From CAWAHD01 sp963781785 (lineage in GTDB: Bacteria; Planctomycetota; Planctomycetia; Isosphaerales; Isosphaeraceae), in the NCBI GenBank assembly GCA_963781785.1, contig CAWAHD010000002.1, forward strand, positions 1,240,001 to 1,304,000: a stretch of DNA of 64,000 bases. Direction: 5' to 3'. A program made the position numbers and the translations under genes. The stretch's first letter is position 1; each line of letters begins with the position of its first letter. Under the pieces are notes generated by a model that saw nothing but the letters and a program-made list of their open reading frames with translations, searched no databases and was not told the DNA's origin. This document shows, in pieces, positions 1 to 8,103 of this stretch.

Positions 1-647
1 TGTGGTGACAGCCCCGCGACCGGCAGAAACGTCGAGAGCGCCAGTCCACGGCGAGTCAGCCCGCCCCGCAACCGCTCCCGCGCCCGTGACAGGCGAGAGA
101 GGACGGTCCCGTGGGGGCAGTCCAGCCGCTGCGCCGCCGCCTCGGTGCTCAGGCCCTCGAGGTAGCAGAGCACGACGGGCTCCCGGTATTTCTCCGGCAG
201 CCGGCCGATCTCCTCATGGAGTTCCGGCCAGGATTCAGGCGGCCCGAGGGCGCAGTCGGCCTTGGTTTCGGCCGCCCGCCGTTCGTGCGCCTGCCGCCGG
301 ACCGAATTCGCCCTGGACCGCAGGGCAACCCGCCGGGCGACTCCGAGGAGCCAACCCGCGAGGGCGTCCCGCTGCCGGATCGACCGCGCCCTGGATGCCA
401 GAACGAGGAAAGTCGCCTGGAAGGCGTCCTGGGCATCGTGGGAATTGCGCAAAACGTTGCCGCAGACGCTCAGGACCATCGGCCCGTGCCGGGTCACCAG
501 AGCCTCGAATGCCGCCTCGGCGCTCTTGCCGCCCCTGGCGAGAAATCGATCAAGGAGCTGAGCGTCAGACAGGTTCCCGACCACGCCAGCATGCATGAGC
601 GTGTTCAGTTCGCTCAGCAGGTCGGTATTCGCAGATCGGCCCATCAT
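1..647 (-). CDS. ECF-family RNA polymerase sigma factor, 3' part beyond the window
   Basis: The reading frame runs on the minus strand from an ATG at 645-647 off the left edge without a stop, so only about 215 residues are visible. The start is supported by GGAGACC a few bases upstream. The protein shows sigma region 2 (AFEALVTRHGPMVLSVCGNV, then NSHDAQDAFQATFLVLA) and region 4 (LPEKYREPVVLCYLEGLSTE followed by GTVLSRLSRARERLR), the standard order of an ECF sigma factor that redirects RNA polymerase to a specific regulon. After region 4 it continues as LTRRGLALS, the point at which planctomycete ECF factors usually enter a long alanine-rich or membrane-anchored C-terminal extension. That extension is not visible here. 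It resembles the intact region of the sigma factor at 18034. No anti-sigma gene is seen. Confidence 0.85.
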   Translation of the reverse strand, partial: MMGRSANTDLLSELNTLMHAGVVGNLSDAQLLDRFLARGGKSAEAAFEALVTRHGPMVLSVCGNVLRNSHDAQDAFQATFLVLASRARSIRQRDALAGWLLGVARRVALRSRANSVRRQAHERRAAETKADCALGPPESWPELHEEIGRLPEKYREPVVLCYLEGLSTEAAAQRLDCPHGTVLSRLSRARERLRGGLTRRGLALSTFLPVAGLSP

Positions 648-737
648 CGGTCAGGTCTCCTTGTGATATCTGGTCAAAGAGTGCGAGGTCGGCGTGGGGT
701 GATTCCAACTTTCTGGAAGAATTCCCGATTTCTTGAG

Positions 738-903
738 TGTCGCCTTTCGCTCCCGCGAAAGTACGTCCATCTTCGGTATGCGTAGGTCAGGCTTTCCAGC
801 CTGACGTCCCGCAGGAAAGCCACGCGCGATGCGGTAAAACTTTGTCGCCTTTCGCTCCCGCGAAAGTTCCTGCCTTTTTGGAGCGAGGGCAACTCTGTTG
901 CCA
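738..903. repeat. Interspersed hairpin repeats (CTTTCGC...GCGAAAG type) with one GTCAGGC hairpin
   Basis: Two copies of a sequence containing CTTTCGCTCCCGCGAAAG, a self-complementary hairpin, lie at about 741-760 and 847-866. The second continues into a GC-rich tail of about 40 bases. One reverse-oriented GTCAGGC hairpin lies between them at 789-808. The same CTTTCGC element recurs twice at 9651-9841, again beside GTCAGGC hairpins, so the two repeat families travel together. No convincing gene lies in 648-1192. Confidence 0.7.
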
Positions 904-1147
904 GTCAGGCTGGAAAGCCTGACCTACTTCAAGCGTCAGGCTGGAAAGCCTGACCTACTTCAACCGTCAGGCTCGAAAGCCTGACCTACTTCAACCGTCA
1001 GGCTCGAAAGCCTGACCTACTTCAACCGTCAGGCTCGAAAGCCTGACCTACTTCAACCGTCAGGCTGGAAAGCCTGACCTACTTCAACCGTCAGGCTGGA
1101 AAGCCTGACCTACTTCAACCGTCAGGCTGGAAAGCCTGACCTACATC
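904..1147. repeat. Tandem array of 8 palindromic repeats, 31-bp period
   Basis: Eight copies of GTCAGGCTGGAAAGCCTGAC start at 904, 935, 966, 997, 1028, 1059, 1090 and 1121, exactly 31 bases apart, each followed by CTACTTCAACC or a close variant. Each copy is a hairpin with an 8-bp stem and a GGAA loop. In copies 3 to 5 the loop is CGAA. The spacers are nearly identical, which rules out a CRISPR array. The same hairpin forms arrays at 3641-3891 and 9822-9902 and a single copy at 61948. Confidence 0.9.
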
Positions 1148-1192
1148 GGCTCACTCCCTTCGCTCGGTGCACTGGGCGCGACCGCCTCGAAC

Positions 1193-1611
1193 CTACCCTT
1201 TCTCGAAGCTGTCGCGGTGCGCCGTCCAGAAGATCCCCTGGTTGATCGTCTTCAAATAACCGATGAACACATCGCGGGAAACGCGGCGCCCGTCGAGGTA
1301 ATAGACGTCGAGATCATCCTTCATCCCCAGGTCATCCATCCCGTTTTCTCCGTACGCTCGGAACAGGAATCCGCGCGCGGACACTTGATGTAGCTGAGCG
1401 GACGTCCTTGAACATCACCCCGGTTCGGGAGGACCACGCCGCTTTCCTGGTGAGCCGCCTCGAAGCGATCAGGTGGCGAACCATGACGCTCCTGGTAGCG
1501 GACGACAAGCGCGGCGAGACCGTCGATATACGCGTCGTTGCTCCGCATCGTACAGGACGTCAGGCAGAAACCGAGGGCGACAATGGCGAGATTCTTTCGC
1601 ACCATGAGCAA
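1193..1611 (-). CDS. Small lipoprotein of unknown function, frameshifted
   Basis: Two overlapping minus-strand frames together make one protein of about 135 residues. The first (from 1611) begins MLMVRKNLAIVALGFCLTSC, a lipoprotein signal with a lipobox ending in Cys, and runs to GRPLSYIKCPRA. The second resumes with FLFRAYGENGMDDLGMKDD and ends at 1193. The shift lies near 1370-1385. The junction pattern (GRP-YIK-FLFRAYGENGxDDLG) resembles the C-terminus of pseudopilin G-like or similar short planctomycete proteins that carry a 'GxNGxDD' motif, so the two halves belong together. Function is unknown. The break may be a sequencing error or a real mutation. Confidence 0.55.
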
Positions 1612-1886
1612 GCCGTCCTTCTTCTCCGCCCCACTGAACCGAATGACCTTTGCATGAGACGTTCCACATATACCAGATGGTCCCGCGCCGATGTGTGCGC
1701 GTCGAGTTCAAACCAGGCTGTTAATCGACGTGAGGCAAGGCGCGATCACTGATGTCGCCCCCGGTGGGGGCTTTCAATAATGGATTCTCGGCGTACACCT
1801 GGGGCTCACGCCCCCAGGCTATACGATTCCGCCCCGCTTCGGGGGCTCCAAAACAACCTCAACGCCCGGATCAGCGAAGCAACGTA

Positions 1887-2031
1887 TTCCCAGCCGCGAA
1901 GCGGCGACATCGTACAGCCTGGCGGCGTCAGCCCCAGGTCATCCCATCGCCACCGATCTTGTTCCCAGCCGCGAAGCGGCGACATCGTACAGCCTGGCGG
2001 CGTCAGCCCCAGGTCATCCCATCGCCACCGA
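1887..2031. repeat. Direct repeat, two ~70-bp copies, 75-bp period
   Basis: Two near-identical copies (1887-1956 and 1962-2031) each begin TTCCCAGCCGCGAAGCGGCG and include CAGCCTGGCGGCGTCAGCC. A partly related inverted form (CCTGGGGCTCACGCCCCCAG) sits at about 1799-1818. These are intergenic repeats of the kind scattered through planctomycete genomes. No gene is supported in 1612-2080. Confidence 0.75.
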
Positions 2032-2080
2032 GACACTGCCGATCATCCCAACGATGTCATCAAAACCTCTGAGAATACCG

Positions 2081-2454
2081 CTAAACCTTCGCCTCCAGCA
2101 GCCAGAGCACCGAACGCGGTCGCAAGTAGGCCCGCCGTCGATCCGGCAGCTCGACTACCAGCCACCCGCTGTCCATGTACTCCCCGGCGGTCTTGTCCCG
2201 AGCGCTGCGGAGGTAGCCCAGGATCCGAACGCCCGTCAGCTTTTCCGGCCCTGCGCCATGGCTCGCCCCGTAAACGATGTCATACGGCTTGCCCAGGTCA
2301 ATGCTGGCGTCAATGACCGGCAGCTCCGCCCCGATGATCTGCGGCGGGCGCGAGTTCCCAAGAGCCGCACGACGGTGACAGCCAGGCCCCCGAGCATGCT
2401 CAGTGCGAGCGAGATGATGAAAAACCAACCGGCGGCCGCGACGAGTTGTTCCAT
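2081..2454 (-). CDS. Small membrane-anchored protein of unknown function, frameshifted
   Basis: Translation from 2454 gives MEQLVAAAGWFFIISLALSM and continues as a hydrophobic segment to VVRLLG. The natural continuation (SRPPQIIGAELPVIDASIDL onward to the stop at 2081) is in a different frame. A single-base shift near 2350 therefore splits one protein of about 124 residues. It has one N-terminal membrane helix and a cytoplasmic or periplasmic domain containing KLTGVRILGYLRSARDKTAG and ending LRPRSVLWLLEAKV. The family is not recognised. It is in the same orientation as the secreted protein upstream on the minus strand (2563-3591). Confidence 0.5.
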
Positions 2455-2562
2455 CGATGGATCAAGCCTCCCTCAGCGACATTTCACCGCGTCCACCCCT
2501 CGCAGCGGGAATCCTGCCCATCCACCGGACCGCCGCGTGACGCACCAAGCGCCGGGCAGCAC

Positions 2563-3591
2563 TCATTCACCCGGATCAGAAAGCCCAATCGCCTGCAGCC
2601 AGTAGAGCCGCAAACCGAACGAGAGCGTGCCCTCGCCAAGTTTCTCACCGCATGACAGAACGACCGTCCCATCGGCTTGACGCACGGTCTTGAGCTGGTC
2701 GCGCAAAACCTGAGTATCAAACAAGTCATCGGGCAGCCAATCTTCCTTGATTTGCTTGAAATTCAAATCCGAACCCGTCTTGGCAATGTAGGCGACGCGG
2801 AACCCGTTTCTCGTGAATGTGGCCGTCAATCCGACGGTGTGATCTCTCGCGCCGACGATGGGAATGTGCCGGAGCATCCACACCGGGGCGTCGAAGTCAA
2901 CCTGCTTCCACTCGGGCAAGTTGTCCGGAAGCGCACGAGATCGGGGAGCCTCATTCGCACGCCGGAGCACCGATTCGAGGTAGCGATCGCTGGTGGCGCA
3001 GAGCACGACGTTGGGCTTGAGCAGGACGAGGTACGTTCCCTGCCACTCGGTTTCCTTGAACCACGGCTCCATGATCGTCGTGGAGGGAAAGACGAAGACC
3101 TCGCGACCGACCAAGCTCCGGACGGCTTTCGCCGCTTTGCGAAGGCTTTCGGTCCATTTCCTGCCCGCATCGCCGAGGTCATTCTCGAAAACGATGATCG
3201 CACAGCTTTCACTGCGCAGACTGCCGAAACTGCTGACGCTCTCGAAGTTCCTGGCGCCGCGCACAATGCATTCGATCTTGCGGCCTCGCGGGGGCTTGAG
3301 CTCGAACGGCTTCCCGCTCTCCAGCGACAGATCTTCGCACGCAAGGCCCAATCCAAAACTCTGCCAGTCCGGGGCTCCGCCCGGATCGGGCAGGGTAACG
3401 GACCGGGCGACGACCAAGGTTTCCGTGTCTTCAGGAAGCCATCGTAAGACACGCGCGACGCCTGGCGACAACCCCTTTGTCTGATCGTCTTTCGCAAGCA
3501 AACGATGCGGGGGCACGCAACAAAGCGCCAGTCCAAGGACCAGCCGCCATGCAGGACCCAGCGGCGTAGATTGACGTGGAGCAAGTCTCAT
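2563..3591 (-). CDS. Secreted protein of unknown function (342 aa)
   Basis: The start at 3591 is chosen because it gives a signal peptide: basic MRLAPRQS, then a hydrophobic stretch around LVLGLALCCVPPHRLLA. The frame also extends 11 codons upstream toward the GTCAGGC array. The mature part begins near KDDQTKGLSPGVARVLRWLP and contains DTETLVVARSVTLP, a phrase typical of planctomycete secreted proteins that seem to evaluate stored values in a beta-rich fold. No catalytic motif is visible. It is probably exported to the periplasm or paryphoplasm. The function is unknown and no near neighbour suggests one. Confidence 0.7.
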   Translation of the reverse strand: MRLAPRQSTPLGPAWRLVLGLALCCVPPHRLLAKDDQTKGLSPGVARVLRWLPEDTETLVVARSVTLPDPGGAPDWQSFGLGLACEDLSLESGKPFELKPPRGRKIECIVRGARNFESVSSFGSLRSESCAIIVFENDLGDAGRKWTESLRKAAKAVRSLVGREVFVFPSTTIMEPWFKETEWQGTYLVLLKPNVVLCATSDRYLESVLRRANEAPRSRALPDNLPEWKQVDFDAPVWMLRHIPIVGARDHTVGLTATFTRNGFRVAYIAKTGSDLNFKQIKEDWLPDDLFDTQVLRDQLKTVRQADGTVVLSCGEKLGEGTLSFGLRLYWLQAIGLSDPGE

Positions 3592-3640
3592 CTCGGCTCC
3601 GTTCTCACCAGCTTCTACGTCCATCTCCGGTATGCCGTAG

Positions 3641-3891
3641 GTCAGGCTTTCCAGCCTGACGGCTTTCGCGTAGGTCAGGCTTTCCAGCCTGACGGCTTTC
3701 GCGTAGGTCAGGCTTTCCAGCCTGACGGCTTTCGCGTAGGTCAGGCTTTCCAGCCTGACGGCTTTCGCGTAGGTCAGGCTTTCCAGCCTGACGGCTTTCG
3801 CGTAGGTCAGGCTTTCCAGCCTGACGGCTTTCGCGTAGGTCAGGCTTTCCAGCCTGACGGCTTTCGCGTAGGTCAGGCTTTCCAGCCTGAC
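3641..3891. repeat. Tandem array of 8 palindromic repeats, 33-bp period
   Basis: Eight copies of GTCAGGCTTTCCAGCCTGAC, the reverse complement of the 904-1147 unit, start at 3641, 3674, 3707, 3740, 3773, 3806, 3839 and 3872, each separated by GGCTTTCGCGTAG or a near match. Because the period is divisible by three, the array reads as an open peptide repeat (VGQAFQPDGFR), which is not a real protein. It lies just upstream of the secreted protein gene ending at 2563. From 3892 to 4081 nothing else is seen. Confidence 0.9.
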
Positions 3892-4081
3892 GTCACGCCG
3901 GCGAGCCTGACCGATCGTAACTCAATCAGCCCCTCTCTCACCAGCGGCATCCTGCGCAAGACGGGCGCAACCGCGCTCAGCAAGGCCTTACGGAGTCGGT
4001 GACCTGGCCGTCTCGTCGCCGGTCCTTCCTCCACGAGGAACAGGGCGGCCGGGAAACCCGTGCTGACGACGGCCGTCCGGC

Positions 4082-4336
4082 TCAGGCCGCTGTGCGCGCC
4101 AAGCTGATGAATTCGACAAGGTCCGACACCACGCGAAAGCCAATCAGTTGCTCGGCTTCCACAAAGACTCCGAACCGCCGCTCGAGTTCCAGGGCGAGCC
4201 GCACCAGCCCCAGCGAATCGACTCCGAGGTCCTCGGCCAACCGCGACTCGGGTGTGACGAGAATCGTCGGTGCCAGCCTGGCTGATGTCCGGATGACCTC
4301 GACGACTTGCGCCAGCACCCGTGCTTCAGGCTGCAT
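4082..4336 (-). CDS. Acyl carrier protein-like protein (84 aa)
   Basis: The protein beginning MQPEARVLAQVVEVI contains LAEDLGVDSLGLVRLALELE. The DSL motif is the 4'-phosphopantetheine attachment serine of acyl carrier proteins, placed near residue 43. The length of 84 residues and the helical pattern fit the family. The protein would carry acyl chains for a fatty-acid or polyketide-like pathway rather than act as an enzyme. Its ATG overlaps the last codons of a ketoacyl synthase remnant, which suggests the two were once a coupled synthase-carrier pair. Whether it still has a partner is unknown. The acpP housekeeping gene is normally in a fab cluster, so this is likely a secondary carrier. Confidence 0.8.
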   Translation of the reverse strand: MQPEARVLAQVVEVIRTSARLAPTILVTPESRLAEDLGVDSLGLVRLALELERRFGVFVEAEQLIGFRVVSDLVEFISLARTAA

Positions 4337-4493
4337 CGCCCCACCTCCGCAAAACCAAAGCGTTGTTGGTCCCGCCGAACCCGAAAGAGGCACTCTCGAC
4401 CTGGTCGTTGACCTTCGTGCGGGTGCCGTGGGCGCTTGAGTAGTCCACAGCCTCGGGCCGAATGCCCGCCTGCTCGAGCGACGAATCGGACAT
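4326..4493 (-). pseudogene. Remnant of a beta-ketoacyl-ACP synthase (FabF-like)
   Basis: Only about 55 residues are left. They contain SLEQAGIRPEAVDYSSAHGT, which holds the catalytic AHGT histidine region of FabF-type condensing enzymes, joined directly to SASFGFGGTNNALVLRRW, the C-terminal FGFGGTN signature. In intact enzymes roughly 60 residues, including the second catalytic histidine, lie between these pieces, and about 300 residues precede them. None of the N-terminal cysteine half is visible upstream. The fragment ends in TGA overlapping the ATG of the carrier protein. It is best read as the tail of a deleted synthase gene. Confidence 0.7.
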
Positions 4494-4642
4494 CGTCGTC
4501 CTCTTCGGCCCAACCCGGCCGTCATGACGGTCGGACAGGAACTCAACCCAGCAGCATGTCTCTCCATATTCGGCCGTTCGACACGTCAACCTCCAAACTA
4601 TTTGACAACGCGAGCGATAGGAACGCCGGCCGCCGCTTCCGA

Positions 4643-5140
4643 TCACAGGATCCATCCCAGGAGTGGAATCGTTCCGATGAACAACACGACCGTCATGGCG
4701 AGCTGGGCCACATACGACAAGAACGTCCGGATGATCGCACCGAGTCGGTCGCGACCCTCGCCGCTACTCATCTGCGACATCCCGTACCAGCCCAGCGAAG
4801 GAACTACGACGGCGGCACCAATGAGGATGACGAGCAGGAAGGCACTCATCGAGGCAATCAGGATCGCGAGAAAACCCGTACCGATCGCAAATCGAACGAG
4901 CACGGCGCTGGGCGGGCTCCGCCGCACGGTGCCGACCCAGAGCGCAGGTAAGGCGGCGGCCAGACCCCAAGCCAGCGCAACTGTCATCCCGACGGACGCG
5001 GACGCCGACCCGCTCGCCGGCTCGAAGCGGTCGCTCGCGGCATAGAGAGCGAAGCAAGGGGCAATGACCCCGATCAAGAGCATCAGCTTGCCCAGCGTCC
5101 AATGCGGTCTCAGGGCGTAAATCCGGGTTGAATGGTCCAT
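4643..5140 (-). CDS. Multi-pass membrane protein of unknown function, copy A (165 aa)
   Basis: Hydrophobic segments include LMLLIGVIAPCFALYAA, MTVALAWGLAAALPALW, a segment around FAIGTGFLAILIASMSAF and VVLFIGTIPLLGWIL, giving four or five predicted membrane helices. Its start overlaps the end of the upstream gene (5110-5619) by about 30 bases, suggesting coupled translation. A close relative lies at 8104-8535 and shares nearly all of the first 120 residues, so the locus has been duplicated. The C-terminus differs: copy A continues with a longer helical tail. The family is not recognised and no functional residues are obvious. Confidence 0.7.
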   Translation of the reverse strand: MDHSTRIYALRPHWTLGKLMLLIGVIAPCFALYAASDRFEPASGSASASVGMTVALAWGLAAALPALWVGTVRRSPPSAVLVRFAIGTGFLAILIASMSAFLLVILIGAAVVVPSLGWYGMSQMSSGEGRDRLGAIIRTFLSYVAQLAMTVVLFIGTIPLLGWIL

Positions 5141-5619
5141 CCCGTTCTCCTGGTGAAACGACGCGACTTCACTGTCATTCGCCCCGTTGGCTGCACTCGA
5201 CGGATCCCCAGGATGGGAATCTGGTCGCCCCAGTCGATGCCGTCGACCACTTGTGCACCGTCGTCCGTGACGTGGACCTCCACCCGTCCGCGATTCCCGG
5301 ACTCATGATAGAGTGGCTCGGCCTTCCTGAGAATCCCCCCCGAGTCCCGATAGGAGAAGAAGATACCGGCGTCCCCACCGGATTGGATTTCTGCGACGGC
5401 AACAGCACCGGGGCGGAGCTCCTCGGCTGTTCGCTCGCCGTGCATGAAGCTGACGCGCAAATCGCAGATTGCGGTGGACGTCTCATTGACGATCCTCACG
5501 TCGATGTGCGGGTACTGGAGCCATCTGAGGCAGAAGACGAGGGTGCCGAGGACGAGAGCCGCGGCCGCAGCCGCGACCATCATCTGCCAGATCAAGAGTC
5601 GCTTGCGGTGCGATCGCAT
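5110..5619 (-). CDS. Membrane-anchored protein of unknown function (169 aa)
   Basis: The sequence starts MRSHRKRLLIWQMMVAAAAA followed by more hydrophobic residues, an uncleaved signal anchor. The outer domain reads as beta-rich (IDVRIVNETSTAICDLRVSF and GIFFSYRDSGGILRKAEPLY), consistent with an extracytoplasmic beta-sandwich. It overlaps copy A (4643-5140) by about 30 bases. The second copy of the neighbouring gene at 8104-8535 has no equivalent of this gene in front of it, although sequence flanking both is shared (5697-5768 and 8587-8655). The gene was therefore gained in one copy or lost from the other. The function is unknown. Confidence 0.65.
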   Translation of the reverse strand: MRSHRKRLLIWQMMVAAAAAALVLGTLVFCLRWLQYPHIDVRIVNETSTAICDLRVSFMHGERTAEELRPGAVAVAEIQSGGDAGIFFSYRDSGGILRKAEPLYHESGNRGRVEVHVTDDGAQVVDGIDWGDQIPILGIRRVQPTGRMTVKSRRFTRRTGWTIQPGFTP

Positions 5620-6121
5620 CGCCGGGCCCTCGTGCTGAGTTTGATATCTGGATCAGGCTTTCCACGTTCCCGCCGTCAGGGCTGGAACGTGTCGCCTCTC
5701 GTTCGCGTGTGAGATCGGGAAAGCCTCGATCCGGGATCACCCTTTGGGTGTCCCGACATCGTCCCGCGCCGCCCCGTCTGCGGCAACGATCGATCACCGC
5801 TGGCCCGTCAGCGTGTGTGCCGCGTTCATCTCGGCACTTTCAATCCCAAGACGAATCGACTCGCGTCTTGCCCTGACGTCGGTTATCTTCCAAATTGACT
5901 CCCAGGCCGCGACGGACAAGCGTGTTGTGGTCGGCTGAAGGCCTTCCCACCGGATTCGCCTCGATAAGAGTTTGATAACTCAGGTCGCCAGTCCAGATTC
6001 TACACTGCGAATGAGCCGGAAGCGCTCGAAAGCGAGGGGTTCCTGCTCTTTCCCCGTGCGATGTTTGCCTGTAGAATGAGGTGCATTCGTGTTCGTTGCC
6101 GATTTCTCTCAAGGGTCTCCC
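5620..6121. other. Intergenic region with a duplicated upstream segment
   Basis: No gene is supported here. Positions 5697-5768 (beginning TCGTTCGCGTGTGAGATCGG) match 8587-8655 closely, and both lie upstream of the duplicated membrane-protein genes. They may be a shared promoter region. The rest (about 5770-6121) shows nothing recognisable. Confidence 0.45.
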
Positions 6122-6349
6122 ATGCAGATGGTTAAGATTCGGGTCCCGGAGCGGAGCGACCGGGTGAAATCCGTGGTCGAAATGGCTCGGCGCGGTCGAG
6201 TCGTGTGCCTCCCCGACGATGTCTTCATCGTGCCCGAACCCGCCTTGGAGTTGCTCCAGTCGCTCGGGGTCAACTATCAGGAGTTGGGCCGGGGAGGATT
6301 TGACTATGCGGAAAAGGCGCTACGAGATTCTCCTGCCCTTAAGACATAA
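6122..6349 (+). CDS. Small protein of unknown function (75 aa)
   Basis: Starting at the ATG at 6122 the protein reads MQMVKIRVPERSDRVKSVVE, then MARRGRVVCLPDDVFIVPEP, and ends DYAEKALRDSPALKT. The mix of short beta strands followed by helices is protein-like, and codon use is natural. A weak AGGG lies a few bases upstream. It stands alone on the plus strand between minus-strand genes. The size and the basic, compact character would fit the antitoxin half of a toxin-antitoxin pair or a small DNA-binding protein, but no partner is visible on either side, so no function is assigned. Confidence 0.5.
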   Translation: MQMVKIRVPERSDRVKSVVEMARRGRVVCLPDDVFIVPEPALELLQSLGVNYQELGRGGFDYAEKALRDSPALKT

Positions 6350-6623
6350 TGACGACTGATTGGTGAGCGGCGAGCGCTTCGAACAGATTGAAATTTATAT
6401 CGTTTCTTATCCTGTCGACATATTGTAGCGATCAATTCTTCCGGCTTCTCAAGACGGAAGGGATCTGACCCTCGCATCGTCATTTCGCGCGGCCGGCCAA
6501 CTCGACCAGGCTCGTGTCACCCCGACCACACTGTCCAGGCTGACGACCATGCCAGTCGCGATGCCAGGCCGGGAACCGACCGTGCAGCCTGATCGATGGT
6601 ACAGAGCTAGCACACGACCGAAC

Positions 6624-7160
6624 TCAGGGAGGGGGCAGGTCTGGATGGAATTCGCTCGTCTCGTACTCGTCCCGCGGCACAGGCAGTATTTCCACCCGCT
6701 CCCATGGGTGGCTCGCCGCCCGCTCGTACCGGGCGCGCATCTCGCGGTGATAAGCCGGCCCGGCGTGCAAGTAGCCGATTCGTGACTCCGCTTTGCGCAG
6801 CTTCCATTCCTGCTCGTCGGCCTGAATTTTCCAGTACCAGGGCGTCCGCCTGTCTTGCTGGTTCGTCGGCAGACCGGCCGCGGTCTTGGCATCAAGCTCG
6901 CGCTGAGCTCGGACCTGCTCGCGACGATACGTGTCGGCCATCTCCCGGCAGTACGCGATCGCCAATCGCAGGGGGTCCAATTCGGTACCGTGATCGTAAA
7001 CTTTTGGCTGGCTTGCCTTCTCCTCTCGTGCGTGATAGGCCGCCAGCCGCCGGTAATCGTCGCTACGGCGCCGCAGGACCTCGGCCTCCAGGAACAACGC
7101 GACAATAGCCACTGCTCCCATCATCCATCGGATCGTAATCCTCAACCGGGGCACTCGCAT
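6624..7160 (-). CDS. Membrane-anchored coiled-coil protein with planctomycete N-terminal anchor (178 aa)
   Basis: The N-terminus reads MRVPRLRITIRWMMGAVAIV followed by ALFLEAEVLRRR, the 'R-x-TIRW/RLM-VAVVA' anchor that heads many small planctomycete proteins. The rest is charged and helical (YCREMADTYRREQVRAQREL, then WYWKIQADEQEWKLRKAESR), suggesting a coiled coil facing outward, and the tail is proline-rich. A GTG four codons upstream is an alternative start. The protein at 8691-9053 has the same layout and a similar C-terminal motif (YERAASHPWERVE against YARAAARPWVPIE), so the two are paralogs. The function is unknown. Confidence 0.65.
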   Translation of the reverse strand: MRVPRLRITIRWMMGAVAIVALFLEAEVLRRRSDDYRRLAAYHAREEKASQPKVYDHGTELDPLRLAIAYCREMADTYRREQVRAQRELDAKTAAGLPTNQQDRRTPWYWKIQADEQEWKLRKAESRIGYLHAGPAYHREMRARYERAASHPWERVEILPVPRDEYETSEFHPDLPPP

Positions 7161-7251
7161 GGCTCGGACCACGTCACGGATAAGATCGCTTGCACATCGC
7201 TGCGGCCACCGAGTTTGCCATTATCGGACTCCGCTTTCCCGCTTTCCCGAT

Positions 7252-7605
7252 TCAAGACACGACCTTTTTCGGCGCGGAGGTGAATTTGGGTTGGAAATCA
7301 GGAAGAGCCGAGCCTAACTGCTTGAGTTCTGGAAATACGGCCACGATTTCAGAGGCTCTTCTATCGAATTCCTCCCTGGAAGACCAGGCGGGTCGAAAAG
7401 GAGGTAGAGGATCTTCCATAATTCGATCGATATAGCGGAGGTTGGATTGCTGCTCAGCGTACTGGAACGACTGCATTACCGTCGGAAATATCTCGCGCTG
7501 CCGCAGCCAGAGAGTCGCTGGTCCCGGGCTAGCAGTAACGCATTCGTGATTGAAGTGGTGCAGGAAATCCAGCTCGGCGGGCGTCAGGATGAAAGTGTTG
7601 CTCAC
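7252..7605 (-). CDS. Protein of unknown function (117 aa), second of a pair
   Basis: The frame opens with a GTG at 7605 preceded by a G-rich ribosome binding sequence. The protein reads MSNTFILTPAELDFLHHFNH and later MQSFQYAEQQSNLRYIDRIM, a soluble helical protein with no signal peptide or membrane helix. It begins 15 bases after the stop of the zinc-ribbon-like protein at 7621-7953, so the two are probably cotranscribed. Neither family is recognised. Confidence 0.6.
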   Translation of the reverse strand: MSNTFILTPAELDFLHHFNHECVTASPGPATLWLRQREIFPTVMQSFQYAEQQSNLRYIDRIMEDPLPPFRPAWSSREEFDRRASEIVAVFPELKQLGSALPDFQPKFTSAPKKVVS

Positions 7606-7620
7606 CGGATTCCCCCCTGG

Positions 7621-7953
7621 TTAAACGTTGATCTGGAGCCAATACCCCGAGCGAAAGTATTTCGCTCGTGGTTGTTCGTCAGGGTGTGTCAGAAAAGCTT
7701 CGAGAGTCGGGTACCCTTGTTCTCGTACAGCCCAGACTTCTGCTTGCGGTAAGCTCCGCTCTGCCATCACCACGTTCTGGGCTGGAACGATTCTCCCTCT
7801 GTTGAAGGTGACGGGTTGGCGGCATTGATGATGTGGGCAGTCCATGGCCAATCGGCCGAGCTTGATCTGATCATATTGAGGTTTCGCGTACCATTCGTGA
7901 AACCAGTCCACGATGAGAGTCCTGCACCAAGGACACGGGATAAAATGAGGCAT
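7621..7953 (-). CDS. Small protein with CPWC and CPHHQC zinc-ribbon-like motifs (110 aa)
   Basis: Starting at 7953 the protein reads MPHFIPCPWCRTLIVDWFHE and about 35 residues later has MDCPHHQCRQPVTF. The CxxC and CPxxxC pairs could bind one zinc ion. The remainder (AEVWAVREQGYPTLEAFLTH) is helical. An ATG or GTG nine codons upstream (7980) is possible. It precedes the gene at 7252-7605 with a 15-base gap. The function is not recognised: it could be a nucleic-acid-binding adaptor, but only the cysteine pattern supports that. Confidence 0.6.
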   Translation of the reverse strand: MPHFIPCPWCRTLIVDWFHEWYAKPQYDQIKLGRLAMDCPHHQCRQPVTFNRGRIVPAQNVVMAERSLPQAEVWAVREQGYPTLEAFLTHPDEQPRAKYFRSGYWLQINV

Positions 7954-8103
7954 CACGATCCTGGTGCGTGCTCTGGTCAATCGCAGCCGGCGTCACGAAC
8001 AGCCACGCCCGCCCTTGTGCCATGGTGTCGCGGAGGTGTATCGCCGGGTACCCAATTCGACCTTACTCGAGATGGCGACTTTTGTCTATTGTTGCCTGCA
8101 AAA

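Noticed and set aside
904..1147. Regular 31-bp repeats that could be taken for a CRISPR array
   Set aside because: The spacers are nearly identical to each other and the repeat is a simple hairpin; no cas gene is present.
3505..4002. Open frame with repeated VGQAFQPDGFR peptide
   Set aside because: It is a by-product of the 33-bp DNA repeat and has no start signal or other protein-like part.
5840..6112. 90-codon frame on the minus strand
   Set aside because: No start signal, biased composition and no recognisable similarity.
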